From Sapria himalayana (lineage: Eukaryota > Streptophyta > Magnoliopsida > Malpighiales > Rafflesiaceae), in contig JAREIK010000741.1 of assembly GCA_029783825.1 (NCBI GenBank), forward strand, positions 74,858 through 138,857: a stretch of 64,000 bases of DNA, written 5' to 3'. Shown one piece after another: positions 1 through 11,880 of the stretch. The stretch's first letter is position 1. Each line of letters begins with the position of its first letter. Both the position numbers and the translations under genes were made by a program. Under the pieces are notes generated by a model. That model made no database searches. It worked only from the letters and a program-made list of their open reading frames with translations, and was not told where the DNA came from.

Positions 1-1002
1 TGGATAGATTAGATAGATAGAGTGATTTATTATATAGATAAATAGATAAATATATAAATAAATTAGAAAGAATATTATATAAATTAATTATATAGATTAG
101 ATAGATAGATAAATATACAAATAGATTAGAAAGATAGCTAGATTAGATATATAGATAGATATATTAAATATATAGATATATAGATTATATAGATATATTA
201 GATAGATAGATAGATAAGATAGATAGATAGATAGGTAGTGAGATTAGATAGATTGATAAATAGATAAATTAAATAGATAGATAGATTAGATATATAGATT
301 AATATATAGATTAGATAGATAAATAGATACATAGATATATAGATTAGATTGATAGATATATTAGATAGATAGAGAGAGATTAGAAAGATTGAGAGAGATT
401 GGATAGATAGTTTCATAGATTAGATAGATATATAGATACATAGATTAGATTAATAGATTAGATAAATAGGTAGATATATAGATTAGAATGATATATAGAT
501 CGATTAGATAGATAAATCAATAAATAGATTAGATAGATATTAAGATAAATAGATCGATAAAAATATAGATAAACTGATTAGAGAGATAGATAGATAAATT
601 TATTAGAGAGATACATAGATAGATAGATTAGATATGTAGATATATAGATATAAAGATATAGATATAGATATAGATATGGATATATATATATATATATTTA
701 TTTATTTATTTATTTATATCTATATATATTACAAATATATAGATAAAATAGATATATAATTGATATAAACATACATGTATAAATATATAGGTTAGATAGA
801 TAGATAGTTAGATATATAGATAAATAGATAGATTAGATACCTAGATAGATAGATAGAATAAATAGATAGATAGATTAAAATATAGAATAGATAGATATAT
901 AGAATGATATATTGATCTAATGATATATAGATAGATAAATTAGATCGATATATAGATATATTAATATTAGATATAAAGATTAGATAGTTAGACAAGACAG
1001 AT
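1..1002. repeat. GATA (TAGA) microsatellite array, irregular
   Basis: Nearly the whole stretch is built from GATA/TAGATA units with frequent one- or two-base variants (GATATATA, GATTAGATA, GATAAATA). It contains a TA/TTTA-rich patch near 680-720. Open frames across it are microsatellite translations full of I, Y, S and L and are not genes. The array stops at about 1003, where readable gypsy pol sequence starts, and continues beyond the left edge of the window. Confidence 0.95.
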
Positions 1003-1065
1003 TATGATACTTCATTCTGAGAGCTCTTGATCATTGAAGTTATTATTTGAGTCCTTAATAGTTTG

Positions 1066-1270
1066 TACTTCATTCTGATCACCAGGCTTTGAAGTTTATT
1101 AGCGGCCAACACAAACTATCTCAAGGCATGCTAAAAAGGTAGAATTTCTTCAATCCTTCTCTTTCATTTCAAAGATTAAACCTAGCCATACTAATGTTGT
1201 TTCGAATGCTTTATCAAGAAGATACTCTATACTTGCTGTTCTTGATTCTTGAATTCTTTGTTTTCCTTCC
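1066..1270 (+). pseudogene. gypsy A RNase H C-terminal remnant
   Basis: Too broken to appear as an open frame. Short readable pieces align by eye with the RNase H tail of the 58374-58670 copy: KFISGQHKLSQ corresponds to the KFINGQLKLNTRHAKW stretch, followed by decayed equivalents of the 'VADALSRRY' and 'LAILDS' parts. Several frameshifts lie between the pieces. It leads directly into the integrase frame at 1271, as expected for gypsy order. RNase H would degrade the RNA template during reverse transcription; this copy cannot. Confidence 0.6.
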
Positions 1271-1615
1271 ATGAAAGAACTATATTCCCAAGACCCGGAG
1301 TTTTCTACTATTATTGATCATTGCAAACACGGAATTCAAAGTACATATTCTTTTCTAAATGGTTTTAATTTCAAGGGAAATCAATTATATGTGCCGAATA
1401 GTTCATTGATAGAATTATTGATTCGAGAAGCACATGGTGAAGATTTGGTTGGTCACTTCGACGTGAACAAGACTCTTGAAATCCTTCAAGAGGACTTTTA
1501 TTTGATAAAGATGAGTGTAGACGTATGTGCTATCATCTTGAGATGTGCAACTTGTCAAAGAGAAAAGATTCTTTTCCATCAAGGAGTATATACTCATTTT
1601 CCAGTACCATTATAG
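1271..1615 (+). pseudogene. gypsy A integrase, zinc-binding N-domain remnant
   Basis: A 114-residue open stretch. It shows the H2C2 zinc site of gypsy integrase: the two histidines in REAHGEDLVGHF (about residues 55-62) and the two cysteines in [10 protein letters not shown] (about residues 91-94). It ends at an in-frame TAG at 1613-1615, just before the catalytic core, which continues in the same frame at 1616. The - strand copy at 57828-58367 reads through this point, so the TAG is a lesion and not a true end. The ATG at 1271 is internal to pol. Confidence 0.85.
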
Positions 1616-1861
1616 GCTTGGGAAGATGTGAGCATAGATTTTAATGTGGCTCTTCCAAGAACTCAGAGGGGAAAAGGTGCCATTATGGTGGTCGCTAATA
1701 AGTTTTCTAAAATGGCTCATTTTATTCCATGTCACAAGATGAATGATGCATCTCATGCAGCTGATCTTTATTTCAAGATCATTGGCCTTCATGAAGTACC
1801 GAAGACCATTGTATCTGATCGTAATTTTAAGTTTTTATGTTATTTCTGGAAGACTTTATGA
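1616..1861 (+). pseudogene. gypsy A integrase catalytic core, first part
   Basis: Continues the integrase frame after the TAG at 1613. The first catalytic Asp is in the SIDF motif and the second in IVSDRNFKF, both in the usual context ([33 protein letters not shown]). The frame stops at a TGA (1862-1864) where the homologous copy carries tryptophan. Integrase would insert the cDNA into the genome. With two nonsense codons in the domain this copy is inactive. Confidence 0.85.
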
Positions 1862-1864
1862 AGA

Positions 1865-2434
1865 ATGCTTGTGACCAAACTTCTATTCTATACCACTTGT
1901 CATCCTAAAACCGATGGCCAAAATGAGGTAACCAATCGCACTCTCACTATGTTAATTCGAGGAATGGTTAGTAAATCTCCAAAAGATTGGGATTTGAAGC
2001 TTGCACATGCTGAGTTCGCTTATAATCTATCACCAAGTTATATTACTGGTCCATCACTTTTCGAAGTTGTGTATGGAATCAATCTGCTCACACCAATTGA
2101 TTTAATTAGTTTTACATCAAATTCACAAGTGAACTCTGATGGCAATGAGCAAACTGAATCAATAAAAAAACTAAATGAGCATATTGGAAGCAAGATCGAG
2201 AAGGCTAACGAGTTTTATAAGAAGAAAGCTAATAAACATCGGATAAAGTCTCATTTCCAACCAGGTGATCTTGTGTGGTTACACTTAAGAAAGGAAAGAT
2301 TTCATTCTCAGCAAAAGAACAAGCTTATGCCTAGAGTTAACAGTCCAGATTTGAACTTCTCGAGAGGATTGGAAAATTTATTTACAAGATTGATATTCCT
2401 AGAAAATATGGAGTTTCGGCAACTTTTAATGTAG
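1865..2434 (+). pseudogene. gypsy A integrase core end and C-terminal domain
   Basis: 189 residues following the TGA at 1862 in the same frame. The catalytic Glu is visible in TDGQNEVTNR, followed by the DWD...AEFAYN and PSYITGPSLFEVVYG motifs and the basic C-domain (FQPGDLVWLHLRKERF), so all three acidic residues of the DDE triad survive. After about residue 155 the reading frame shifts: the correct pol tail resumes in another frame at 2395. The final ~35 residues of this open frame are out-of-frame noise. Confidence 0.85.
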
Positions 2435-2646
2435 CTAATCTTTCTCCTTACTTTGAGGATGATGACTTGCCAGATTTGAAGACAAATCTCAAGGAACCCG
2501 GGGAGAATGATGCGGGAGCATTCGAGACTACTAATCTATCATTAAGTCACGAGCAAATTACTTCGGCAAAACAAATACTATCGGTACTTATTCGTGTTAA
2601 GACTAACATTAATTACAATTTGCTTCGATGGGTTAAGCAAAGATGA
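2395..2646 (+). pseudogene. gypsy A pol C-terminal tail
   Basis: A short frame, offset from the upstream integrase, with IPRKYGVSATFNVANLSPYF then DLPDLKTNL and PGENDAGAFET, ending LLRWVKQR and TGA at 2644-2646. The same tail is seen on - at 57112-57342. This tail style is typical of plant chromovirus-like gypsy elements, but I see no clear chromodomain. The stop codon overlaps the inferred first bases of the 3' LTR. Confidence 0.75.
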
Positions 2647-3358
2647 TCCGTATATTAAAATTATTTGATGATCGATGTTATATCAAAAGAGAGTTATTCA
2701 TCATAAGTTTCGTAGTGATTTAATATTCTTTGGAAGTTGATATTTGCTGGTTATTATTGGTGGACGAATTTTAAAGACCAAAGAGAAAACTCCTATTTCC
2801 CTTTTTTTTTATACTTTTTTTTTTCAATTCTGAGTCTAATCTCTAAATAAGGAGACATTCTTATTTGTAAGGAGGTTTTTTTAATAAATGAAAGTTTCTG
2901 TTTGTGAGTTAAATTATTATCTCGATTCTTTATATAATGTCGTTGGTAGAGAATCAAAGAGTTCTTTATCCTTGGTAGGTGGAATTTCCATTAAACCTTG
3001 GTGGTGAACCGGATTTATCACAAATTACAAATATCCTCACAAACACAGTGTCTCGTCCAATTACTCTCAGAATCACTCACTCAATAGAGCTTATTTGGGG
3101 GATACTCAAAACACGATTGTTGTAGATCAACGAGTCCTTGATTTGTGGCTTTTTAAATCATGTTAATCCGACATGTATTAAATAGGTTATGACCATTTAG
3201 TTTGAAATCATAAATCCTGAAATAGATCTATGAGTCTTTGATCTGTGACTTTTGGAATCGGGTAAATCTGACCTGTATTGAAGAAGTTATGCCCTTTTTC
3301 TTCAAAATCGTGCAATTCTAAAATTTTTGCTCGGAGTCACTCGCCCATGGACTCATCA
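2644..3358 (+). repeat. 3' LTR of gypsy A fragment
   Basis: Begins TGATCC just after the purine stretch at the end of pol and ends ...CTCATCA at 3358, the TG...CA pattern of LTRs. It matches the two LTRs of the - strand family A copy (56538-57114 and 61682-62254), for example in the 'GCTCGG.GTCACTCG' terminal block. At 715 bases it is about 140 longer than those, partly from a T-rich stretch near 2800-2825. The exact 5' edge is inferred. Confidence 0.7.
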
Positions 3359-5228
3359 TATAGATAGATAGATCCATAGATTAGATATATAGATTAGTAA
3401 TAAATTGATAGAGTAGATAAATAAAATTGATTTACATATCATTTAGATTAGATAGATAAGTAGATAGATAGAGCTCTTAGATAAATAGCTTGCTTGATTA
3501 GATATAGAGATAGATTAGATAGATAGATATACTAATAGATTAGATAGAGAAAGATAAATTAGATAGATTAGATCGATTAGATAGATCGATAGATAAATAG
3601 ATTAGATAGATAAATATATTATATAGTAATATAGATAGATATACATAGATTATATAGATAGATAGATAGATAGATAAATTAAATAAATAAATTGATAGAT
3701 AGATAAATAGATTTGATTTAAAGATCATTTAGATTAGATAGATATATAGATAGATATATAGATCTATTAGATAGATAAGTAGATTGATAGATTGCTTGAT
3801 TAGATATAGAGATAGATTCGATAGATTGATATACTGATAGATTAGATAGAGAGATAAATTAGATAGATTAGATCATTCAGATAGATCAATAGATAAATAG
3901 ATTATATAGTAAGATAAATAGATATACATAGATTAAATAGATAGATAAATAGATTAGATAAATAAATTGATAGATAGATAAATAGATTTGATTTAAAGAT
4001 CATTTAGATTAGATTAGATAGATAGATAGATAGATAGATAGAACACTTATATATATAGATAGATAGATTGAGTGATTAGATAGATAAATTAGATAGATAT
4101 ACAAATATATTAGATGTATATATATAAATAGATAGATTGGATAAATTAGATCGATTACATAGATATAAATAAATTAGATAACGAGATTTATAGATAGATT
4201 AGATAGATAGTTAGATAGATTGATTAATTAGCTAGATAAATAAATAGATAGAAAATATAAGATTGATTGTTTAGATATATGGATAAATTAGATAGATAGA
4301 TAGATCGATAGATTAAATAGATAAATATATAAATAAATATATAGAGAGATCGATAGATAGATAAAGAGTTTATATATATATAAGAAGATAGATTAGATAA
4401 ATAGATTGATAAAAACATTAGATAGGTAGATAGATTAGATAGATAGTTTGGAAAATTAGATAGATAGTTTAATTAGATAGATATATAGATAAAAAAATTA
4501 GATAGAAAAATAATATAGATAAATAGACAATATAGATAGATAGATTGAATGATTAGATAGATAGTTAGAATAGATAGAGAGGTAGATAAATTAAATAGAT
4601 AAATATAAAATTAGATAGATAAATAAATAAAAAATTTATATAGAGAGACCATTTAAATAGATAGATATATAGATAGATAATTATATAGATATATAGATTC
4701 GATAAATAGATAGATTGATTTAATAAATAGATATATAGATTGATAGTTATTTATACAAATAGATTAGATAGATAAAAAGATTAGATAAATAGATAAATAG
4801 ATAAATAGATAGATACATAGATAGTTAGATTAGATAGATATATACATAGATATATTAGATAGATTGATAGATAGATACATAGATTCGATGGATAGATATA
4901 TAGATTAGATAAAGAGATAGATAGATATATAGTTTAGATAGATAGATAGAATAGATAACTAGATAGATAAAGAAATAAATTGTTGAGTTATATAGATAAA
5001 TAGATAAATAGATAGATAGATAGATAGATTCGATGATTAAATAGATAAATAGATAGAAAACATAGATAGAAATATTATATAGATAGTTTTATACATTAAA
5101 TAGATATATATTTAGATTAGAAAACTAGATAAATAGATAGAATAGATAGCAAGATATATAGATATATTAGATAAAAAGATCGATACATTGATAAATAGAT
5201 TAGATATATTAGATAGATAGATAGATAG

Positions 5229-5278
<50 letters not shown>

Positions 5279-5654
5279 GATATATTAGATAGATTGATAG
5301 ATAGATACATAGATTAGATAGATAGATATATAGATTAGATAAAGAGATAGATAGATATATAGTTTAGATAGATAGAATAGATAACTAGATAGATAAAGAA
5401 ATAAATTGTTGAGTTATATAGATAAATAGATAAATAGATAGATAGATAGATAGATAGATTCGATGATTAAATAGATAAATAGATAGAAAACATAGATAGA
5501 AATATTATATAGATAGTTTTATACATTAAATAGATATATATTTAGATTAGAAAACTAGATAAATAGATAGAATAGATAGCAAGATATATAGATATATTAG
5601 ATAAAAAGATCGATACATTGATAAATAGATTAGATATATTAGATAGATAGATAG

Positions 5655-5692
<38 letters not shown>

Positions 5693-6996
5693 TAAATTAG
5701 AATGATAGATATATAGATAGATAGATAGACAGATTGCTATATAGATTAGATAAATAGATATATAGATAGAAAGATAGATTAGATAGATATATTGATAGAT
5801 AGATAAATAGATTAGATACATAGATTGATATATAGATAAATAAATTATATAGATAAATAGAAAGATATATTTGATAGATTTATATTTATATTAGATAGAT
5901 AGATAGATATATTAGATATAGAGATTTATAGATAAATTAGATATATCGATAGATATATAAATAAATTAGAAAAATAGATAGATTAGAAAGATTGATAAAT
6001 AGATATAATAATAAATAGATAGAATAATAAATAGATAAATAAGATAGGTATATATATAAAATAGATAGATATATATATAAATTAGATAGATAGATACATT
6101 AGATAGATAGATAGATTATATATATATATATATATATATCGATTTTATAGATAGATTGTAGATAGATAGATTAGATAGATAAATAAATAGATTATATAGA
6201 TAGATAGAAAGTTATTTGGATATATGATAGATAAATAGATTAGATAGATATTTATTTAGATTAGATAGATAGATTAGATAGATATATATTTAGATTAGAT
6301 AGATATAATACATAGTGAGATATATTGATAGATTAGATAGATAGATAGATAATTTATATAGAATGATAAATCGATAGATAAATTAGATAGATAGATAGAG
6401 ATATATAAATAGATTAGATAGATAGATAGATTGATTAGATAGATAGATAGATTAGATAGATAGATTAGATAGAGAGATAGATACATAGATTAGATAGATA
6501 GATAGATTAGATAGATAGATTAGATAGAGAGATAGATACATAGATTAGAAAGATAGATAGATAGATTAGATCGATAGATATATAAATATATAAATAGATT
6601 AGATATATAAATAGATAGATAGATTAGATAGATTAGATTTAAAATTAGATTAGTAAGTAGAGATATATATATATATATATATATATCAATTTGATAGTTA
6701 GAGAGATTATATATATATATTAAATAAATAGATTGATATATAGATAAATCGATAGATTATATAGATAGATAGATAAATAGATTAGATTTAAATATATTTA
6801 GATTAGAAAGCTAGATAAAAAGATAGATTAGATAGCGCTATATAAAGAATGATAGATCAATAGATTAGATTGATAAATAGATTAGATATATTATATAGAT
6901 AGATAAATTACATATATAAATAGAATAGATATATTATTTAAATAGTTAGATAGATAGATAGATAGATAAATAGATAAATAAGTAATCGATAAATAA
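3359..6996. repeat. GATA microsatellite array with higher-order structure
   Basis: A 3.6 kb GATA/TAGATA-based array with interspersed TA runs (5232-5273, about 5658-5690, about 6118-6140, about 6665-6686). It is not homogeneous. Phrases such as 'TTTGATTTAAAGATCATTTA' recur at about 3712 and 3983 and again at 63394 in the right-hand array, so copies of longer units can be told apart. Open frames on - (for example 3540-3728, 4224-4418, 6295-6486) are microsatellite artefacts. Confidence 0.93.
4841..5700. repeat. ~430-bp tandem duplication inside the GATA array
   Basis: The segment starting TATACATAGA at 4841 recurs almost exactly from 5271, with offset 430 at the start and 426 near the end. 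Both copies carry the same rare variants in the same order: AACTAGATAGATAAAGAAAT, TTGTTGAGTTATATAG, CGATGATTAAATAG, GAAAACATAGATAG, and a TA run at the end. The small offset change is explained by one GATA unit. This is a recent unequal-exchange type duplication. Confidence 0.9.
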
Positions 6997-7758
6997 TCTT
7001 TGAACTCACACTTTGAAATCATCTTCAAACCCCAATAAATAAAATAAGGAACTAAGTAATAGATAAATACCTCGACCCAATAATTAATAAGGAACAAAGA
7101 ACCAGGGATTTGAAGAATCTAAACCCATCGAAAACTTTTCTAAAGGACCCATTGAAATCTTGCTCCAGGAACCCAATGAAAACTAATTTCAATAACACAG
7201 ATTTGATGGGTGAATCCTAAAAAGAAATGTTTCTTTGTTATGTTCAGAAGTCCATTCAAGAACGAGAGGAGAAAACTCAACTCTCTCAATCTAAATATTT
7301 CACAATATCATTCATCCAAGTTGTTCTTTAAATCGTATAATGGCCTATTTATATGACACTTGGAATAACCAAAATTAACAAGGCTAAAAAATCAGCCCAA
7401 GTTAGGCCAGCCCAACATAAATATAAATTTGGACTTAGTTTCAAGAAAAATGGCCCCCATTGGGTAAAATAAACAAATAGTTTAGCCTAATTAAATCGTC
7501 CAAGTCCATGTTCCAAGTTAGACCAACTCTTCGGTTGGCTAGAAGCAAATTGATTAGAGCTATTCCCTACTTTTTGAAGCCCATCTTGAAAGTAGAAGTC
7601 TTGTAAACATGGTGTCCAAATTTGGCCCAAGCTGATTCTCCCAACACAGCCATTCTTCCGTGATCTTATTAATTCTTAACAATATAATTGGTCCATCTGG
7701 AACATTTAAGAGATCGTGAACAGTAACCTCACCAATCTATCCACCAAAAGACTAATCA
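6997..7758 (-). repeat. 3' LTR of left gypsy B
   Basis: Matches the 5' LTR (12244-13019) along its length, for example the CTTGGAATAACC/CTTGGAAAAACC blocks and the 'TCCCAACACAGCCA' block. On - it begins TGATTAGTC at 7758. Its outer end lacks the terminal ~25 bases present in the other LTRs (the TGACGTGAACC end) and fades into GATA repeats near 6997. A TATA-like TATAAATAG is at 7345-7353. Confidence 0.85.
7345..7353 (-). promoter_or_regulatory. TATA box in left gypsy B 3' LTR
   Basis: Reads TATAAATAG on -, in the same LTR position as the one at 44658-44666. As part of a 3' LTR it would direct transcription leftward into the GATA array, if it is active at all. The matching site in the left 5' LTR (12618-12626) has become AATAAATAG. 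Confidence 0.4.
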
Positions 7759-7773
7759 TTCTCTCTCTCATTA
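7759..7773 (-). other. polypurine tract of left gypsy B
   Basis: On - the bases just before the 3' LTR read TGAGAGAGAGAA, a purine run that would prime plus-strand DNA synthesis. The right copy has GAGGAGATAGAGAA in the same place (54765-54778). Confidence 0.7.
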
Positions 7774-8325
7774 AAATGATTCTACCTTTAATCATCACAA
7801 ACATCAAATAGAGAAAGATCATAAACATTAAAAGTAGCATACACATTATACTCACTTGGAAGATCCACTTTGTACGCATTATTATTAATCTTTTCAAGGT
7901 TTTGAAATAGTCCATATGCTCTAGGTTTTAACTCGGATCTTCTTTGTATTGGAAATTTTTATTTCCTCATGTGTACCCAAACCAAATCTCCTGGCTCAAA
8001 GGTGACACACCTCCTTCTCTTGTTAGCTTGGGAAGCATACCGTTCATTCTTTTTCTCAATCTAAAGCTTAACCTTCTTATGAATAGACTTCACTAATTCA
8101 GCCTTCCTTTTCAATCAAAGTGATCCCTTTCTTTTACAGGCAAAGGCATCAAAATCAAAGGAGTTGTTGGATTAAACCCATAAGCAACTTCAAAAGGAGA
8201 ATAAGTAGTAGTATGCATGGTCCAATTGTCTGCAATCAGAATGAATGAAAAATAATCTTCCCATGTTTTTAGATTCCTATTAATCACAATGCACAAAATT
8301 TGAGATAAAGTCGTATTAACGAACT
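7774..8325 (-). pseudogene. gypsy B integrase C-terminal part and pol tail, left copy
   Basis: Decayed. The piece 8111-8296 shows NLKTWEDYF and ADNWTMHTTTYSPFEVAYGF, the usual region after the DDE core, followed by LILMPLPVKERDHFD. Further left, LRKRMN, SPLSQEIWF and GNKNFQYKEDPS pieces are in mixed frames. The open frame 7706-7915 runs through the tail in a shifted frame. The right-arm homologue is 54297-54778. Confidence 0.75.
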
Positions 8326-8640
8326 CAGTTTGTCCATTTGTTTATCGATGACAAGTTGTGGAAAACAGAAGTTGAGTGTCCAACTTATCCCACAAAATAT
8401 TCCAAAAGTAGCTAAGGAACTTAACATCCCTATTTGACACAATACTTCTAGGCACGGCAAGAAGTCGCACTATTTCTCGAAAAAATAAATCAGCAATGTG
8501 CGTGGCATCATCTATTTTATGGCATGGAATGAAATGTGCCATCTTACTAAATCTATCCACAACCACAAAAAATAGAATCTCAACGCTTATTTGTCCTAGG
8601 TAGCCCTAAAATAAAGTCTTTTGATATGTCTGCCCATGGC
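8326..8640 (-). pseudogene. gypsy B integrase catalytic core, left copy
   Basis: The open stretch 8342-8566 reads [19 protein letters not shown], then [13 protein letters not shown], then [13 protein letters not shown] and [10 protein letters not shown], ending TTCHR at a stop. The second catalytic position lies in a SNRD context, as in the right copy. The frame breaks just before the catalytic Glu region. The homologue in the right arm is 53996-54223, with the same [15 protein letters not shown] block. Confidence 0.83.
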
Positions 8641-8677
8641 TCACTAGGAACAAGCAAGGGTGTATACAATCCATGTG

Positions 8678-8921
8678 TCATAACCTTAGATTTGGCTGTT
8701 CTACATGTAATGCATCTACTTCAAATGCGAATGACATTTTTTTCCTCTTAGGCCAAAAGAAATGCTCATGCAAGATCTCCAAAGTTTTACTAACACCAAT
8801 GTGTCCCATTAGCCCCCCATCATGTGCCTCACGCACCAACAATTCACTCATTAAATAATTTGCACACACGACGTATTTCCCCTAAACAAGTAACCATCAT
8901 GCTTATAGAATTTTTCAAATA
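8678..8921 (-). pseudogene. gypsy B integrase zinc domain, left copy
   Basis: 63 residues with REAHDGGLMGHIGVSKTLEI, the histidine half of the H2C2 zinc site. The cysteine half is lost: after about residue 45 the frame shifts and no CxxC is visible, whereas the right copy retains CSRC. This lesion is private to the left arm. Confidence 0.78.
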
Positions 8922-9703
8922 TTATCTTATCACATGCCATATACAATCAGCAAAATCAACATCATTGGCATACATATCCCTCACATACTCAAATCCAAAT
9001 AATTTTGTACCCAAAGAAGTTAGAAGCACATACCTACGGGATAAAGCATCAGCAACCATATTTTCCTTACCTTGCTTGTACCGAATAACATAAGGGAAAG
9101 TCTCAATGTACCCCATCCACCTAGCATGCCTCTTGTTCAACTTACCTTGGCCCTTGAGATCTTTCAATGATTAATGATCAGTATGGATTACAAACTCCTT
9201 AGACCATCGATAGTATTGCCAAGTTTCTTAAGCTCTAACAAGTGCATAGAGTAACTTGTCATATGTTGGGTAATTCAAAGCTGCTCCTCCCAACTTCTCA
9301 TTTAAAAATAAACTGGCTGCTAATCCTACATCAAAATAGCTTCAATCCATATTTCTGAGGCATCACATTCAATCTCAAAAGTTTTGTTAAAGTCAGGTAA
9401 TGCTAACACAGGGGTAGAACATAACCTTTCTTTAATAACAATAAATGTATTGTCTTGATTATTGCCCCAATGAAAACTAATGTTCTTTTTAATAATTTCA
9501 GCGAGTGGTGTGGCAATTGTGCTAGAGTCTTTAACAAACTGCCGAAAAAAACTAGCCGAGCCATGAAAGATTCTTACCTCAGTGATGCTCTTAGGCGTTG
9601 GCCACTACTCGATCGCCTTAACTTTCTCTTCATCAACTTCAATACCTTTCCCACTAATAACAAAACCAAGGAAAATAACCTTCTCCATGCAAAAAGTACA
9701 TTT
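8922..9703 (-). pseudogene. gypsy B RNase H and RT connection, left copy
   Basis: Contains the RNase H domain (IECDAS near 9390-9370) and the tail [14 protein letters not shown], then VADALSRRY (8922-9167). In-frame stops at 9320-9322, 9228-9230 and 9171-9173, plus the TAG at 9704-9706 that closes the RT piece, are all found at the same codons in the right copy (53240, 53333, 53390, 52856). It also has private lesions, such as a second stop beside the one at 9320. Confidence 0.82.
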
Positions 9704-10205
9704 CTAAAAATTAGCATACAACTTTTCATTTCTCAAAACAGCAAGCACACATCTCAAATGTTCAACATGCTCATCTATACTCTTGCTAAACACTAGGATG
9801 TTATCAAAATAAACAATAAATTTTCCAATGAATGCACTCAAAACATGGTTCATCAATCTCATGAAAGTGCTAGGTGCATTAGTAAGACCAAATGACATAA
9901 CTAACCATTTATACGATCCATATTTAGTCTTAAATGTAGTTTTCCATTCATAACCTTCTTTCATTCTTATCTGATGATATCTACTCTTAAGAACTATCAT
10001 GCTGAAAATAGAAGACCAAAATCAACTCATAAAGCATATCATCTAACCTAGGTAAAGGATGACGATACTATACCGTGATGTTATAGTTGGCCCTGCAATC
10101 AATGCACATACACCAATGCACATCTTTTTTAGGCACCAAAAGTACTTGTAGTACACATGGACTCAAGCTTTTCCTCACATATCCCTTGCTCAACAACTCT
10201 TCAAC
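9704..10205 (-). pseudogene. gypsy B reverse transcriptase, left copy
   Basis: The part 9704-10000 is open: SRYHQIRMKEGYEWKT, TKYGSYKWLVMSFGLTNAPS, FMRLMNHVLSAF, then IVYFDNILVFSKS. The catalytic box is YFDN, where the right copy has YFDD, so one of the paired active-site aspartates is replaced. The upstream part (10000-10205, with LLVPKKD and the RLDDML region) is broken by stops and a frameshift near 10000. Confidence 0.85.
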
Positions 10206-10604
10206 TTACCTTTGATACTCCTTTGTTTCCTCGGGAATACTTATATAGGTTGGTTGATTTGGGATAACAGCCCCAGGTATGAAGTCAATTTGATGTTCGA
10301 TACCTGAAATGGATGGCAGTCCGCTAGGAACTTTCTCTGGGAAGACATCCTCGAACTCTTGCAATAATGAAGCAACCAAATTAGGAAGCGATTGGTTAGT
10401 TTTATAGTTAGTAGGGTATGATTCCTTGTATACCATAAAAATAATCGGCTGATATGCCATAAAAACCTTCCTAACCTCACTTTATTTTGCATAGAAACTC
10501 ACTTTTGTTTTTCCCTCTCTCAACTATTCTTTTTTACTCTTTCTTTTCACTCTAATTTTTTCTTCAAGTTTCAGCCTCTTTCTTTTTTTATCAACCTAAA
10601 TCAA
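10206..10604 (-). pseudogene. gypsy B protease-RT linker, left copy
   Basis: Carries the conserved pre-RT stretch EFEDVFPEKVPSGLPSI, then GIEHQIDFIPGA (10206-10460), followed by an in-frame stop before the RT domain. Further upstream a lysine/glutamate-rich linker is in broken frames. The equivalent in the right arm is 51960-52373. Confidence 0.8.
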
Positions 10605-11195
10605 CTATTTCATTTGATCCTCATATACTCGCCTTGGAGACAAAGGAACAAGTGTACCTGATTTACCATCTTTTACAAAGCGGTACCAAATTCTAAACCC
10701 ATCATGCATCACCTTTCTATCATATTGCCACGGTATCCCCAAAAAGATATTACGAGTATGCATAGGAGACACATCACAAAGCACTTTGTCATTGTACCTC
10801 TCAATATTTAAAGACACTAAGTCTAGCTTATACACCTTGACCTCCCCATAAACACTCAACCATTGCAACTTGTAAGGCCTTGGATGTTTCAACAAAGGCA
10901 AGCACAAATCCTCAACAAGGATGTTACTAGCAATATTGGTACAACTTCTCCCATCAATGATCATATTATATACCCCGATGTTAACAATACATCTAGTATG
11001 AAATATGTTTTCCATTTGTTGGTCTGTTTCATCCACCTTGACTTGTGTCTTAAGAGCATGCCTAGTAACAAGAAGTTCGCCTTCCTCAGAGTATGCTTTC
11101 CCATCATCATCATTGACATCTTCCAAAGGTGGCGTATCATCACTTTCATTCTCACTTGCGGTCTCCACTTCTCCATTGTCTTTCATAATCATCAC
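10605..11195 (-). pseudogene. gypsy B aspartic protease region, left copy
   Basis: 196 residues, the longest intact piece of this copy. An acidic N-terminal linker (ESDDTPPLEDVNDDD) is followed by the retropepsin-like core with the active-site block MIIDGRSCTNIAS at about residue 80, then KHPRPYKLQW and NIFLGIPWQYDRK. In this plant gypsy class the catalytic Asp is the D of IIDG. It corresponds to 51368-51960 on +, where a stop interrupts after RPW. The protease would cut the Gag-Pol precursor. Confidence 0.85.
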
Positions 11196-11220
11196 TCTTT
11201 TGTTTGGGCATTATGAAGCA

Positions 11221-11880
11221 ATATGACCTGAACCCTTGAAACATTTGATGTCATGATTACGATTGACTTGGATTTCAAATTTACCTTTATGCTTGGTAGA
11301 GTCATCTTACTTGGAAATAGTCTTGTTGTGTTTCATTGCTGCCGCACTTCAATTTCCATGCATGAATAGAAGCTGAAGAATACTTTACTAGTCCCTTACT
11401 ATTCAACTGCCTTTTCACCTTCATAGCCATATGTATCATGTCCTCCAACTCCACATAATGTTGTAGCTCCACCATATTAGCAATGTCTCGATTCAAACCA
11501 TTCAAAAACCTTGCCATTGTAGCCTCCCGATCCTCCTCAACATTAGCTCTAATCATAGCAACCTTCATATTTTTGTAATAATCTTTTACACTCTTTAAAC
11601 CTTTTGTCATACTCTGGAGCATTTGGAAAAGATTTCTATGATAATGGCCAAGTATGAATCTTCTTCTCATGAGAGCCTTTAAATCATCTCAAGTATCAAT
11701 AGGCCTCTCTTGATTCCTCCTCTTGTTGGTCACTATCTGGTCCCACCAAATAAGTGCATAATCTTGGAACTCAATAACTACTAGCTTTATCTTCTTTTCC
11801 TCTAAATAGTTATGAGAATCAAAGATCAACACAATATTCTTCTCCCACTATAAATATGCATCTGGATCTTTTCTATCTTG
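11221..11880 (-). pseudogene. gypsy B gag, left copy
   Basis: Retrotransposon gag domain: MTKGLKSVKDYYKNMKVAMI, EEDREATMARFLNGLNRDIA and HYVELEDMIHMAMKVKRQL are readable at 11302-11670. Upstream in the same frame are EEKKIKLVVIEFQDY and a TGA at 11689-11691 that the right copy shares (50871-50873). The nucleocapsid knuckle near 11235-11255 reads CFKGSGH, with the second cysteine missing, the same defect as on the right. Gag would form the particle. Confidence 0.85.

Larger units (their letters stand above)
1003..3358 (+). mobile_element. Ty3/gypsy family A, 5'-truncated copy (RNase H to 3' LTR)
   Basis: Only the 3' part of the element is present: decayed RNase H, integrase, pol tail and one LTR. 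The order RNase H then integrase is diagnostic of Ty3/gypsy. The same family occurs on - at 56538-62254. Coding is broken by stops and frameshifts, so the copy is dead. The 3' LTR reaches its terminal CA at 3358 and abuts GATA DNA directly, while the 5' side starts inside RNase H with no LTR. This is therefore a truncation and not a complete insertion. Confidence 0.88.

Noticed and set aside
198..6486. Open frames of 60-74 codons on - in the GATA arrays (198-416, 792-995, 3540-3728, 4224-4418, 5639-5821, 6295-6486)
   Set aside because: They are translations of GATA/TATC repeats (runs of I, Y, L, S). Stop-free frames are expected from a 4-bp unit lacking stops in one strand; no domain is visible.
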